A stretch of DNA of 64,000 nucleotides, from the NCBI GenBank assembly GCA_963971575.1, contig OZ020624.1, positions 31,818,356-31,882,355 on the forward strand, given 5' to 3'. How positions within the stretch are numbered: position 1 is the stretch's first letter; each line of letters starts with the position of its first letter. This document shows, in pieces, positions 31,489 through 45,500 of the stretch. The stretch is from Liopterus haemorrhoidalis (taxonomy: Eukaryota > Arthropoda > Insecta > Coleoptera > Dytiscidae). A program made the position numbers and the translations under genes. The notes below the pieces were generated by a model. That model was not told the origin of the DNA and ran no database searches. It saw nothing but the letters and a program-made list of their open reading frames with translations.

Positions 31489-34400
31489 AATTTGAATGTC
31501 CTCTTTCCAGATTGTAACTGCCGAATTTCCTCAGGTGTCCTGCTCACATCCGAATGTCTTCTCTCTAAATGTAGCTGTTGAATTTCCTTAAGTGTACTTC
31601 TTACATTTGAATGTCCTCTTTCCAGATTGTAACTGCCGAATTTTCTCAGGTGTCCTGCTCACATCCGAATGTCTTCTCTCTAAATGTAGCTGTTGAATTT
31701 CCTTAAGTGTACTTCTTACATTTGAATGTCCTCTTTCCAGATTGTAACTGCCGAATTTTCTCAGGTGTCCTGCTCATATCCGAATGTCTTCTATCCAAAT
31801 GTAGCTGTTGAATTTCCTTAAGTGTACTTCTTACATTTGAATGTCCTCTTTCCAGATTGTAACTGCCGAATTTTCTCAGGTGTCCTGCTCATATCCGAAT
31901 GTCTTCTATCCAAATGTAGCTGTTGAATTTCCTTAAGTGTACTTCTTACATTTGAATGTCCTCTTTCCAGATTGTAACTGCCGAATTTTCTCAGGTGTCC
32001 TGCTCATATCCGAATGTCTTCTATCCAAATGTAGCTGTTGAATTTCCTTAAGTGTACTTCTTACATTTGAATGTCCTCTTTCCAGATTGTAACTGCCGAA
32101 TTTTCTCAGGTGTCCTGCTCACATCCGAATGTCTTCTCTCTAAATGTAGCTGTTGAATTTCCTTAAGTGTACTTCTTACATTTGAATGTCCTCTTTCCAG
32201 ATTGTAACTGCCGAATTTTCTCAGGTGTCCTGCTCATATCCGAATGTCTTCTATCCAAATGTAGCTGTTGAATTTCCTTAAGTGTACTTCTTACATTTGA
32301 ATGTCCTCTTTCCAGATTGTAACTGCCGAATTTTCTCAGGTGTCCTGCTCATATCCGAATGTCTTCTATCCAAATGTAGCTGTTGAATTTCCTTAAGTGT
32401 ACTTCTTACATTTGAATGTCCTCTTTCCAGATTGTAACTGCCGAATTTTCTCAGGTGTCCTGCTCATATCCGAATGTCTTCTATCCAAATGTAGCTGTTG
32501 AATTTCCTTAAGTGTACTTCTTACATTTGAATGTCCTCTTTCCAGATTGTAACTGCCGAATTTTCTCAGGTGTCCTGCTCATATCCGAATGTCTTCTATC
32601 CAAATGTAGCTGTTGAATTTCCTTAAGTGTACTTCTTACATTTGAATGTCCTCTTTCCAGATTGTAACTGCCGAATTTTCTCAGGTGTCCTGCTCATATC
32701 CGAATGTCTTCTATCCAAATGTAGCTGTTGAATTTCCTTAAGTGTACTTCTTACATTTGAATGTCCTCTTTCCAGATTGTAACTGCCGAATTTTCTCAGG
32801 TGTCCTGCTCACATCCGAATGTCTTCTCTCTAAATGTAGCTGTTGAATTTCCTTAAGTGTACTTCTTACATTTGAATGTCCTCTTTCCAGATTGTAACTG
32901 CCGAATTTTCTCAGGTGTCCTGCTCATATCCGAATGTCTTCTATCCAAATGTAGCTGTTGAATTTCCTTAAGTGTACTTCTTACATTTGAATGTCCTCTT
33001 TCCAGATTGTAACTGCCGAATTTTCTCAGGTGTCCTGCTCACATCCGAATGTCTTCTCTCTAAATGTAGCTGTTGAATTTCCTTAAGTGTACTTCTTACA
33101 TTTGAATGTCCTCTTTCCAGATTGTAACTGCCGAATTTTCTCAGGTGTCCTGCTCATATCCGAATGTCTTCTATCCAAATGTAGCTGTTGAATTTCCTTA
33201 AGTGTACTTCTTACATTTGAATGTCCTCTTTCCAGATTGTAACTGCCGAATTTTCTCAGGTGTCCTGCTCATATCCGAATGTCTTCTATTCAAATGTACA
33301 TGTTGAATTTCCTTAAGTGTACTTCTTACATTTGAATGTCCTCTTTCCAGATTGTAACTGCCGAATTTTCTCAGGTGTCCTGCTCATATCCGAATGTCTT
33401 CTATCCAAATGTACATGTTGAATTTCCTTAAGTGTACTTCTTACATTTGAATGTCCTCTTTCCAGATTGTAACTGCCGAATTTTCTCAGGTGTCCTGCTC
33501 ATATCCGAATGTCTTCTATCCAAATGTAGCTGTTGAATTTCCTTAAGTGTACTTCTTACATTTAAATGTCCTCTTTCCAGATTGTAACTGCCGAATTTCC
33601 TCAGGTGTCCTGCTCATATCCGAATGTCTTCTATCCAAATGTAGCTGTTGAATTTCCTTAAGTGTACTTCTTACATTTAAATGTCCTCTTTCCAGATTGT
33701 AACTGCCGAATTTTCTCAGGTGTCCTGCTCATATCCGAATGTCTTCTATCCAAATGTAGCTGTTGAATTTCCTTAAGTGTACTTCTTACATTTGAATGTC
33801 CTCTTTCCAGATTGTAACTGCCGAATTTTCTCAGGTGTCCTGCTCATATCCGAATGTCTTCTATTCAAATGTACATGTTGAATTTCCTTAAGTGTACTTC
33901 TTACATTTGAATGTCCTCTTTCCAGATTGTAACTGCCGAATTTTCTCAGGTGTCCTGCTCATATCCGAATGTCTTCTATCCAAATGTACATGTTGAATTT
34001 CCTTAAGTGTACTTCTTACATTTGAATGTCCTCTTTCCAGATTGTAACTGCCGAATTTTCTCAGGTGTCCTGCTCATATCCGAATGTCTTCTATCCAAAT
34101 GTAGCTGTTGAATTTCCTTAAGTGTACTTCTTACATTTAAATGTCCTCTTTCCAGATTGTAACTGCCGAATTTTCTCAGGTGTCCTGCTCACATCCGAAT
34201 GTCTTCTCTCCAAATGTAGCTGTTGAATTTCCTTAAGTGTACTTCTAACATTTAAATGTCCACTTTCCAGATTGTAACTGCCGAATTTTCTCAGGTGTCC
34301 TGCTCATATCCGAATGTCTTCTCTCCAAATGTAGCTGTTGAATTTCCTTTAGTGTACTTCTAACATTTAAATGTCCTCTTTCCAGATTGTAACTGCCGAA

Positions 34401-37400
34401 TTTTCTCAGGTGTCTTGCTCATATCCGAATGTCTTCTCTCCAAATGTTTCTGTTGAATTTCCTTAAGTGTACTTCTAACATTTAAATGTCCTCTTTCCAG
34501 ATTGTAACTGCCGAATTTTCTCAGGTGTCTTGCTCATATCCGAATGTCTTCTCTCCAAATGTTTCTGTTGAATTTCCTTAAGTGTACTTCTAACATTTAA
34601 ATGTCCTCTTTCCAGATTGTAACTGCCGAATTTTCTCAGGTGTCTTGCTCATATCCGAATGTCTTCTCTCCAAATGTTTCTGTTGAATTTCCTTAAGTGT
34701 ACTTCTAACATTTAAATGTCCTCTTTCCAGATTGTAACTGCCGAATTTTCTCAGGTGTCTTGCTCATATCCGAATGTCTTCTCTCCAAATGTAGCTGTTG
34801 AATTTCCTTAACTGTACTTCTAACATTTAAATGTCCTCTTTCCAGATTGTAACTGCCGAATTTTCTCAGGTGTCTTGCTCATATCCGAATGTCTTCTCTC
34901 CAAATGTTTCTGTTGAATTTCCTTAAGTGTACTTCTAACATTTAAATGTCCTCTTTCCAGATTGTAACTGCCGAATTTTCTCAGGTGTCTTGCTCATATC
35001 CGAATGTCTTCTCTCCAAATGTAGCTGTTGAATTTCCTTAAGTGTACTTCTAACATTTAAATGTCCTCTTTCCAGACTGTAACTGCCGAATTTACTCAGG
35101 TGTCTTGCTCATATCCGAATGTCTTCTCTCCAAATGTTTCTGTTGAATTTCCTTAAGTGTACTTCTAACCTTTAAATGTCCTCTTTCCAGATTGTAACTG
35201 CCGAATTTTCTCAGGTGTCTTGCTCATATCCGAATGTCTTCTCTCCAAATGTTTCTGTTGAATTTCCTTAAGTGTACTTCTTACATTTGAATGTCCTCTT
35301 TCCAGATTGTAACTGCCGAATTTTCTCAGGTGTCCTGCTCATATCCGAATGTCTTCTATCCAAATGTAGCTGTTGAATTTCCTTAAGTGTACTTCTTACA
35401 TTTAAATGTCCTCTTTCCAGATTGTAACTGCCGAATTTTCTCAGGTGTCTTGCTCATATCCGAATGTCTTCTCTCCAAATGTTTCTGTTGAATTTCCTTA
35501 AGTGTACTTCTTACATTTAAATGTCCTCTTTCCAGATTGTAACTGCCGAATTTTCTCAGGTGTCTTGCTCATATCCGAATGTCTTCTCTCCAAATGTTTC
35601 TGTTGAATTTCCTTAAGTGTACTTCTTACATTTAAATGTCCTCTTTCCAGATTGTAACTGCCGAATTTTCTCAGGTGTCTTGCTCATATCCGAATGTCTT
35701 CTCTCCAAATGTTTCTGTTGAATTTCCTTAAGTGTACTTCTTACATTTAAATGTCCTCTTTCCAGATTGTAACTGCCGAATTTCCTCAGGTGTCCTGCTC
35801 ACATCCGAATGTCTTCTCTCCAAATGTAGCTGTTGAATTTCCTTAAGTGTACTTCTAACATTTAAATGTCCACTTTCCAGATTGTAACTGCCGAATTTTC
35901 TCAGGTGTCCTGCTCATATCCGAATGTCTTCTATTCAAATGTACATGTTGAATTTCCTTAAGTGTACTTCTTACATTTGAATGTCCTCTTTCCAGATTGT
36001 AACTGCCGAATTTTCTCAGGTGTCTTGCTCATATCCGAATGTCTTCTCTCCAAATGTTTCTGTTGAATTTCCTTAAGTGTACTTCTTACATTTAAATGTC
36101 CTCTTTCCAGATTGTAACTGCCGAATTTTCTCAGGTGTCCTGCTCACATCCGAATGTCTTCTCTCCAAATGTAGCTGTTGAATTTCCTTAAGTGTACTTC
36201 TAACATTTAAATGTCCACTTTCCAGATTGTAACTGCCGAATTTTCTCAGGTGTCCTGCTCATATCCGAATGTCTTCTCTCCAAATGTTTCTGTTGAATTT
36301 CCTTAACTGTACTTCTAACATTTAAATGTCCTCTTTCCAGATTGTAACTGCCGAATTTTCTCAGGTGTCTTGCTCATATCCGAATGTCTTCTCTCCAAAT
36401 GTTTCTGTTGAATTTCCTTAAGTGTACTTCTAACATTTAAATGTCCACTTTCCAGATTGTAACTGCCGAATTTTCTCAGGTGTCCTGCTCATATCCGAAT
36501 GTCTTCTCTCCAAATGTTTCTGTTGAATTTCCTTAAGTGTACTTCTAACATTTAAATGTCCACTTTCCAGATTGTAACTGCCGAATTTTCTCAGGTGTCC
36601 TGCTCATATCCGAATGTCTTCTCTCCAAATGTAGCTGTTGAATTTCCTTTAGTGTACTTCTAACATTTAAATGTCCACTTTCCAGATTGTAACTGCCGAA
36701 TTTTCTCAGGTGTCCTGCTCATATCCGAATGTCTTCTCTCCAAATGTAGCTGTTGAATTTCCTTTAGTGTACTTCTAACATTTAAATGTCCTCTTTCCAG
36801 ATTGTAACTGCCGAATTTTCTCAGGTGTCTTGCTCATATCCGAATGTCTTCTCTCCAAATGTTTCTGTTGAATTTCCTTAAGTGTACTTCTAACATTTAA
36901 ATGTCCTCTTTCCAGATTGTAACTGCCGAATTTTCTCAGGTGTCTTGCTCATATCCGAATGTCTTCTCTCCAAATGTTTCTGTTGAATTTCCTTAAGTGT
37001 ACTTCTAACATTTAAATTTCCTCTTTCCAGATTGTAACTGCCGAATTTTCTCAGGTGTCTTGCCATATCCGAATGTCTTCTCTCCAAATGTTTCTGTTGA
37101 ATTTCCTTAAGTGTACTTCTAACATTTAAATGTCCTCTTTCCAGATTGTAACTGCCGAATTTTCTCAGGTGTCTTGCTCATATCCGAATGTCTTCTCTCC
37201 AAATGTAGCTGTTGAATTTCCTTAAGTGTACTTCTAACATTTAAATGTCCTCTTTCCAGATTGTAACTGCCGAATTTTCTCAGGTGTCTTGCTCATATCC
37301 GAATGTCTTCTCTCCAAATGTTTCTGTTGAATTTCCTTAAGTGTACTTCTAACATTTAAATTTCCTCTTTCCAGATTGTAACTGCCGAATTTTCTCAGGT

Positions 37401-38893
37401 GTCCTGCTCATATCCGAATGTCTTCTCTCCAAATGTTTCTGTTGAATTTCCTTAAGTGTACTTCTAACATTTAAATGTCCTCTTTCCAGATTGTAACTGC
37501 CGAATTTTCTCAGGTGTCCTGCTCATATCCGAATGTCTTCTCTCCAAATGTAGCTGTTGAATTTCCTTAAGTGTACTTCTAACATTTAAATGTCCTCTTT
37601 CCAGATTGTAACTGTCGAATTTTCTCAGGTGTCTTGCTCATATCCGAATGTCTTCTCTCCAAATGTTTCTGTTGAATTTCCTTAAGTGTACTTCTAACAT
37701 TTAAATGTCCTCTTTCCAGATTGTAACTGTCGAATTTTCTCAGGTGTCTTGCTCATATCCGAATGTCTTCTCTCCAAATGTTTCTGTTGAATTTCCTTAA
37801 GTGTACTTCTAACATTTAAATGTCCTCTTTCCAGATTGTAACTGCCGAATTTTCTCAGGTGTCTTGCTCATATCCGAATGTCTTCTCTCCAAATGTTTCT
37901 GTTGAATTTCCTTAAGTGTACTTCTAACATTTAAATGTCCTCTTTCCAGATTGTAACTGCCGAATTTTCTCAGGTGTCTTGCTCATATCCGAATGTCTTC
38001 TCTCCAAATGTTTCTGTTGAATTTCCTTAAGTGTACTTCTAACATTTAAATGTCCTCTTTCCAGATTGTAACTGCCGAATTTTCTCAGGTGTCTTGCTCA
38101 TATCCGAATGTCTTCTCTCCAAATGTAGCTGTTGAATTTCCTTAAGTGTACTTCTAACATTTAAATGTCCTCTTTCCAGATTGTAACTGCCGAATTTTCT
38201 CAGGTGTCTTGCTCATATCCGAATGTCTTCTCTCCAAATGTTTCTGTTGAATTTCCTTAAGTGTACTTCTAACATTTAAATGTCCTCTTTCCAGATTGTA
38301 ACTGCCGAATTTTCTCAGGTGTCTTGCTCATATCCGAATGTCTTCTCTCCAAATGTAGCTGTTGAATTTCCTTAAGTGTACTTCTAACATTTAAATGTCC
38401 TCTTTCCAGATTGTAACTGCCGAATTTTCTCAGGTGTCTTGCTCATATCCGAATGTCTTCTCTCCAAATGTTTCTGTTGAATTTCCTTAAGTGTACTTCT
38501 AACATTTAAATTTCCTCTTTCCAGATTGTAACTGCCGAATTTTCTCAGGTGTCCTGCTCATATCCGAATGTCTTCTCTCCAAATGTAGCTGTTGAATTTC
38601 CTTAAGTGTACTTCTAACATTTAAATGTCCTCTTTCCAGATTGTAACTGCCGAATTTTCTCAGGTGTCTTGCTCATATCCGAATGTCTTCTCTCCAAATG
38701 TAGCTGTTGAATTTCCTTAAGTGTACTTCTAACATTTAAATGTCCTCTTTCCAGATTGTAACTGCCGAATTTTCTCAGGTGTCTTGCTCATATCCGAATG
38801 TCTTCTCTCCAAATGTTTCTGTTGAATTTCCTTAAGTGTACTTCTAACATTTAAATGTCCTCTTTCCAGATTGTAACTGCTGAATTTTCTCAG
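31489..38893. repeat. Satellite III: 115-bp tandem repeat, about 64 monomers
   Basis: The landmark TCCAGATTGTAACTG starts (TCCAG) at 31506, 31621, 31736 and 31851 and still at 38865, a distance of 64 x 115 minus 1. The missing base is in the monomer at about 37061 (CTTGCCATATCC). Each monomer is itself two diverged halves of 58 and 57 bp (TTACATTTGAATGTCCTCTT against TCACATCCGAATGTCTTCTC). Left monomers (to about 34.1 kb) and right monomers differ at diagnostic positions such as TATCCAAATGTAGC versus TCTCCAAATGTTTC. 115 is not a multiple of three, so it is not a coding repeat in its present form. Confidence 0.96.
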
Positions 38894-39560
38894 GTAAAGC
38901 CCGAATTGGAATGCTGTTTCTTCAGATTGTGATCGTCGAATGTCCAGTTATAGTGGTCACTTAATCTCATCCCGAATTTAGAGGCCCGTCGAAAAATACG
39001 GGTCCCTACCGCCTAATTTACTTGCCTAGTCGGAATTCAGCATCTAGGTCTTACATTATTTAACCAAGTTACTATATTACACAATGCACTCTAAATTAGT
39101 GTTAAAGGGATTTCATGGTACACTAAAAATGAACTTTTAGTGTAGAAGTTCCTCGTTTTTCGTGTTAATTATTTACACTTCTTTTTAGTTAAATTTAGCG
39201 TAAAGTTTACACTTACGTACTGGTTAAATTATAGTGTTAGAAAATAAATAGTGTTAAAGCAGTGTTAATTTTAACACTGAAAAAGTAATATTTCATAAAA
39301 ATAGCACTTTATGAATAAATTAAGATTTACACGGTGTTTTGGTTAAAAATAATGAACTTCTTAATTTTTTTAAATGTTAATTTTAAAACTAAAATTTTAA
39401 CCAAAATGAACACGATTTTTTTGCTATGTATTGCGCACAAAAAATTCATCAAGACAAAAAATGTATAATTTCACAAACTAAGATACTTATAAATAAATAA
39501 ATTATGTTATGATGCTTTTCATATTATTAATTGAATTGTTTGTGACTTGACTGGAATTTA
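38894..39560. other. Hairpin-rich junction between satellites III and IV
   Basis: Contains GGCCCGT-cgaaaaat-ACGGGTCC near 38980, ACACTAAAA-atgaac-TTTTAGTGT at about 39120-39143, and the 20-bp palindrome CAGTGTTAATTTTAACACTG at about 39261-39280. Also present is the GGTTAAAA...TTTTAACC inverted pair near 39342-39406, which recurs in satellite IV. No ORF. Confidence 0.75.
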
Positions 39561-42500
39561 AGTAGGCTAATAGCCATTATTGGTATGCTAAAAAATAAAT
39601 TAACCTGAAAGGTAAAAGACAATTTATGAGTTTTTTATTATTTATATTATACAAAAACAAATCGAAGATCTACGTTGCCATTAAATTTATTTAAAAACAA
39701 AAACTCTCAAAATGTATTTTGAAACCGCTAATAGCCTTTGTTGCTCTGCAAAAGAGACCTGAAGGGTCAAAAACAATGAGTTTTTTATTTATTTATTTTT
39801 TTAATGTCCTTTGCTGCTGTGGCAATTAGCCAGGACAATTCTTATTTTTTAAAATTCCATGCCTGAACGGGATTCGAACCCGAGACCTTAGCAACGTAGA
39901 GATGTGTTACCACTACGCTACGCCGGTCGGCAATGAGTTTTTTATTATATATAATTTACAAAAAAATCGAAGACCTACGTTGCCATTAAGTTTACTTTTT
40001 ATAAAAATTCATTATTAGTATTTTTAAAGCTCTAATAGCCTTTATTGATTTGCGACACAGACCTGAAGGGTCAAAAACAATTTAGGAGTTTTTTATTAAA
40101 TATTTTATACAAAAAAATCGACGATCTACATTGCCATTAATTTTATTTTTTTATGAAACTCATAAATTGTTTTTTTTTTTATAAAATTATTAATAGTTAT
40201 TATCGGCTATTAGCATAACTGCTTTTTTTATTAATTCGCGGACTTTCGTTTTTAACGATTGATCTGGGGCTGTTTAATACATGATAAATATGCACTGATA
40301 TGTAGAAGAAGGGGATTCAGATATAGGATAAGGTGATTGCTAGTGAGGCCCGTCACAGCAGGACATCGGTTATGTTGGGGGGCCATGGAAAGGTTTACTG
40401 TAGAGAAAAGAGCAAGTTATTAATTAGTTCTTACCCGTTATGCGCGGCAAAAACATATTAAACCTGAAGGGTTAAACATGGATTCTTTTCTCGTTATGCA
40501 AATTATATAAAGAAATAGATGTGGTAATTTGCCTTTTATTCTTAAGCGCTAATAGCCGTTTTTGTTTTCAAAACATACCTGAAGGGTAAAAAAAAATTTT
40601 GGAGTTTTTTATTAAATATGTTATACAAAAAAATCGATGATCTACGTTGCCATTAATTTTATTTTTTTTATAAAACTCATAAATTGACTTTTATTCTTAA
40701 GCGCTAATAGCCGGTTTTGTTTGCAAAATATACCTGAAGGGTCAAAAACAATTTAAGAGTTTTTTATTATATAAGTTGTACAAAAAATCGACGATCTACG
40801 TTGCCATTAATTTTCTTTTTTTATAAAACTCATAAATTGACTTTTATTCTTAAGCGCTAATAGCCGTTTTTGCTTTGTGAAACAGACCTGAAGGGTCAAA
40901 AACAATTTAGGAGTTTTTTTATTAAATATGTTATAGAAAAAATCGACGATCTACGTTGCCATTAATTTTATTTTTATATAAAACTCATAAATTGCCTTTT
41001 ATTCTAAAGCACTAACAGCCGTTCTTGTTTTGTGTGTGTTTTGGTTAAAAATAGTGAACTTTTTATTTGTTTAAATAAAAATTTTAACACTAAAATTTTA
41101 ACCAAACTGAACACTAATGAATTTTTTGCTGTGTGTAATTATCAAAACAAAAAATATATAATTTTCACAAACTATGACACTTACTAATATATAAATTATG
41201 TTATAATGCTTTTCTTATTATTAATTTATTTGTTCGTATGTTGACTGGAATTTAAGTAGGCTAATAGCCATTATTGGTATGCTGAAAAAAAAAATTGACC
41301 TGAAAGGTAAAAAACAATGTATGAGTTTATTATTATTTATATTATACAAAAACAAATCGAAGATCTACGTTGCAATTAAATTTATTTTTTTTAAAATTCA
41401 TAAATTGTATTTTAAAAGCGCTAATAGTCTTTATTGCTTTGCGAAACAGACCTGAAGGGTCAAAAACAATTTAGGAGTTTTGTATTAAATATATTATACA
41501 AACAAATCGACGATATACGTTGCCATTGAGTTTATATTTTATAAAAACTCATGATTAGTATTTTTAAAGCTCTAATAGCCTTTATTGCTTTGCGAAACAG
41601 ACCTGAAGGGTCAAAAACAATTTAGGAGTTCTTATTAAATATTTTATACAAAAAAATCGACGATCTACGTTGCCATTGAGTTTATATTTTATAAAAACTC
41701 ATTATGAGTATTTTTAAAGCTCTAATAGCCTTTATTGCTTTGCGAAACAGACCTGAAGGGTCAAAAACAATTTAGGAGTTTCTTATTAAATATTTTATAC
41801 AAAAAAAATCGACGATCTACGTTGCCATTGAGTTTATATTTTATAAAAACTCATTATAAGTATTTTTAAAGCTCTAATAGCCTTTATTGCTTTGCGAAAC
41901 AGACCTGAAGGGTCAAAAACAATTTAGGAGTTTTTTATTAAATATGTTATACAAAAAAATAGACGATCTACGTTGCCATTGAGTTTATATTTTATAAAAA
42001 CTCATTATTAGTATTTTTAAAGCTCTAATAGCCTTTATTGCTTTGTGAAACAGACCTGAAGGGTCAAAAACAATTTAGGAGTTTTTTATTAAATATGTTA
42101 TACAAAAAAATCGACGATCTACGTTGCCATTAATTTTATTTTTTTATAAAACTCATAAATTGTTTTTTTTTTTAATAAAATTATTAATAGATATTATCGG
42201 CTATTAGCATAACTGCTTTTTTTTAAATTATTTCGCTGACTTTCGTTTTTAACGATTGGTCTGAAGCTATTTAATACATGATAAATACGAATTGATATGT
42301 AGAAGAAGAGGATTCAGATATAGGATAAGGTGATTGCTAGTGAGGCCCGTCACAGCAGGACATCGGTTATGGTAGGGGGCCATGGAAAGGTTTACTGTAG
42401 AGAATAGAGCAAGTTATTAATTAGTTCTTACCCGTTATGCGCGGCAAAAACATATTAAACCTGAAGGGTTAAACATGGATTATTTTTTCGTTATGCAAAT

Positions 42501-45500
42501 TGTATAAAGAAATAGATGTGGTAATTTGCCTTTTATTCTTAAGCGCTAATAGCCGTTTTTGTTTGCAAAATATACCTGAAGGGTAAAAAAAATAGGAGTT
42601 TTTTTATTAAATATGTTATACAAAAAAATCGACGATCTACGTTGCCATTAATTTATTTTTTTTATAAAACTCATAAATTGTCTTTTATTCTTAAGCGCTA
42701 ATAGCCGTTTTTGCTGTGCGAAACAGACCTGAAGGGTCAAAAAAAATTTACGCCTATCTAGACGTTTGGAACCTATTATTTATTTTATTTATTTTTTATA
42801 AAACTCATACATTGTCTTTATTCTTAATCGCTAATAGCCGTTTTTGCTTTGTGAAACAAACCTGAAGGGTCAAAAACAATTTAGGAGTTTTTTATTAAAT
42901 ATTTTGTACAAAAAAGTTGACGATCTACGTTGCCATTAATTTTAATTTTTTATAAAACTCATAAATTGCCATTATTCTAAAGCGCTAACAGCCGTTTTTG
43001 TTTTGTGTGTGTTTTGGTTAAAAATAGTGAACTTTTTATTTGTTTAAATAAAAATTTTAACACTAAAATTTTAACCAAACTGAACGCTAATGAATTTTTT
43101 GCTGTGTGTAATTATCAAAACAAAAAATGTATAATGTTCACAAACTAGGACACTTATAAATAAATAAATTATGTTAAATTCCAGTCAAAATACGAACAAA
43201 TAAATTAATAATAAGAAAAGCATTAAAATCATTAGATAGGCTAATAGCCATTATTGGTATGCTGAAAAAAAAATTTACCTGAAAGGTAAAAAACAATGTA
43301 TGAGTTTTTTTATTATTTATATTATACAAAAACAAATCGAAGATCTACGTTGCAATTAAATTTTTTTTTTTTAAATTCATAAATTGTATTTTAAGAGCGC
43401 TAATAGTCTTTATTGCTTTGCGAAACAGACCTGAAGGGTCAAAAACAATTTAGGAGTTTTTTATTAAATATGTTATACAAAAAATCGACGATCTACGTTG
43501 CCATTGAGTTTATATTTTATAAAAACTCATTATTAGTATTTTTAAAGCTCTAATAGCCTTTATTGCTTTGTGAAACAGACCTGAAGGGTCAAAAACAATT
43601 TAGGAGTTTTTTATTAAATATATTATACAAAAAAATCGATGATCTACGTTGCCATTGAGTTTATATTTTATAAAACTCATAAATTGACTTTTATTCTTAA
43701 GCGCTAGTAGCCGTTTTTGTTTTCGAAACAGACCTGAAGGGTCAAAAACAACTTAGGAGTTTTTTATTAATTATGTTATGCAAAGAAATCGACGATCTAC
43801 GTTGCCATTAATTTAAATTTTTTATAAAACTCATAAATTGCCTTTTATTCGTAAGCGCTAATAGCCGTTTTTGTTTTGAAACAGACCTGAAGGGTCAAAA
43901 ACAATTTAGGAGTTTTGTATTAAATATATTATACAAAAAAATCGACGATATACGTTGCCATTGAGTTTATATTTTATAAAAACTCATTATTAGTATTTTT
44001 AAAGCTCTAATAGCCTTTATTGCTTTGTGAAACAGACCTGAAGGGTCAAAAACCATTTAGGAGTTTTTTATTAAATATATTATACAAAAAAATCGACGAT
44101 ATACGTTGCCATTGAGTTTATATTTTATAAAAACTCATTATTAGTATTTTTAAAGCTCTAATAGCCTTTATTGCTTTGTGAAACAGACCTGAAGGGTCAA
44201 AAACCATTTAGGAGTTTTTTATTAAATATATTATACAAAAAAATCGACGATATACGTTGCCATTGAGTTTATATTTTATAAAAACTCATTATTAGTATTT
44301 TTAAAGCTCTAATAGCCTTTATTGCTTTGCGAAACAGACCTGAAGGGTCAAAATCCATTTAGGAGTTTTTTATTAAATATATTATACAAAAAAATCGACG
44401 ATATACGTTGCCATTGAGTTTATATTTTATAAAAACTCATTATTAGTATTTTTAAAGCTCTAATAGCCTTTATTGCTTTGCGAAACAGACCTGAAGGGTC
44501 AAAAACCATTTAGGAGTTTTTTATTAAATATATTATACAAAAAAATCGACGATATACGTTGCCATTGAGTTTATATTTTATAAAAACTCATTATTAGTAT
44601 TTTTAAAGCTCTAATAGCCTTTATTGCTTTGTGAAACAGACCTGAAGGGTCAAAAACAATTTAGGAGTTTTTTATTAAATATATTATACAAAAAAATCGA
44701 TGATCTACGTTGCCATTAATTTATTTTTTTATAAAACTCATAAATTGCCTTTTATTCTTAAGCGCTAATAGCCGTTTTTGCTTTGCGAAACAGACCTGAA
44801 GGGTCAAAAAAAAATTACGCTCATCTAGACGTTTGGAACCTATTATTTATTTTATTTATTTTTTATAAAACTCATACATTGTCTTTATTCTTAAGCGCTA
44901 ATAGCCGTTTTTGCTTTGTGAAACAGACCTGAAGGGTCAAAAACAATTTAAGAGTTTTTTTATTAAATATGTTATACAAAAAAATCGATGATCTACGTTG
45001 CCATTAATTTTATTTTTTTATAAAACTCATAAATTGCCTTTTATTCTAAAGCGCTAACAGCCGTTTTTGTTTTGTGTGTGTTTTGGTTAAAAATAGTGAA
45101 CTTTTTATTTTTTTAAATAAAAATTTTAACACTAAAATTTTAACCAAACTTAACACTAATGAATTTTTTGCTGCGTGTAATTATCAAGACAAAAAATGTA
45201 TAATTTTCACAAACTAGGACACTTACAAATATATAAATTATTTTATAATGCTTTTCTTATTATTAATTTATTTGTTCGTATTTTGACTGGAATTTAAGTA
45301 GGCTAATAGCCATTATTGGTATGCTGAAAAAAAAGACCTGAAATTTAAAAAACAATGTATGAGTTTTTTATTATTTATATTATACAAAAACAAATCGAAG
45401 ATCTCCGTTGCAATTAAATTTATTTTTTTTTAAATTCATAAATTGTATTTTAAAAGCGCTAATAGTCTTTATTGCTTTGCGAAACAGACCTGAAGGGTCA

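Noticed and set aside
36890..37087. 65-residue minus-strand ORF with His/Cys residues inside satellite III, suggestive of a zinc-finger gene
   Set aside because: It exists only because of a single-base deletion in one monomer; the 115-bp period changes frame every unit and no zinc-finger spacing is present.
39850..39930. Functional tRNA gene (perfect A and B boxes, minus strand)
   Set aside because: Acceptor-stem ends do not pair and the segment continues into a SINE body with simple tail and target duplication.
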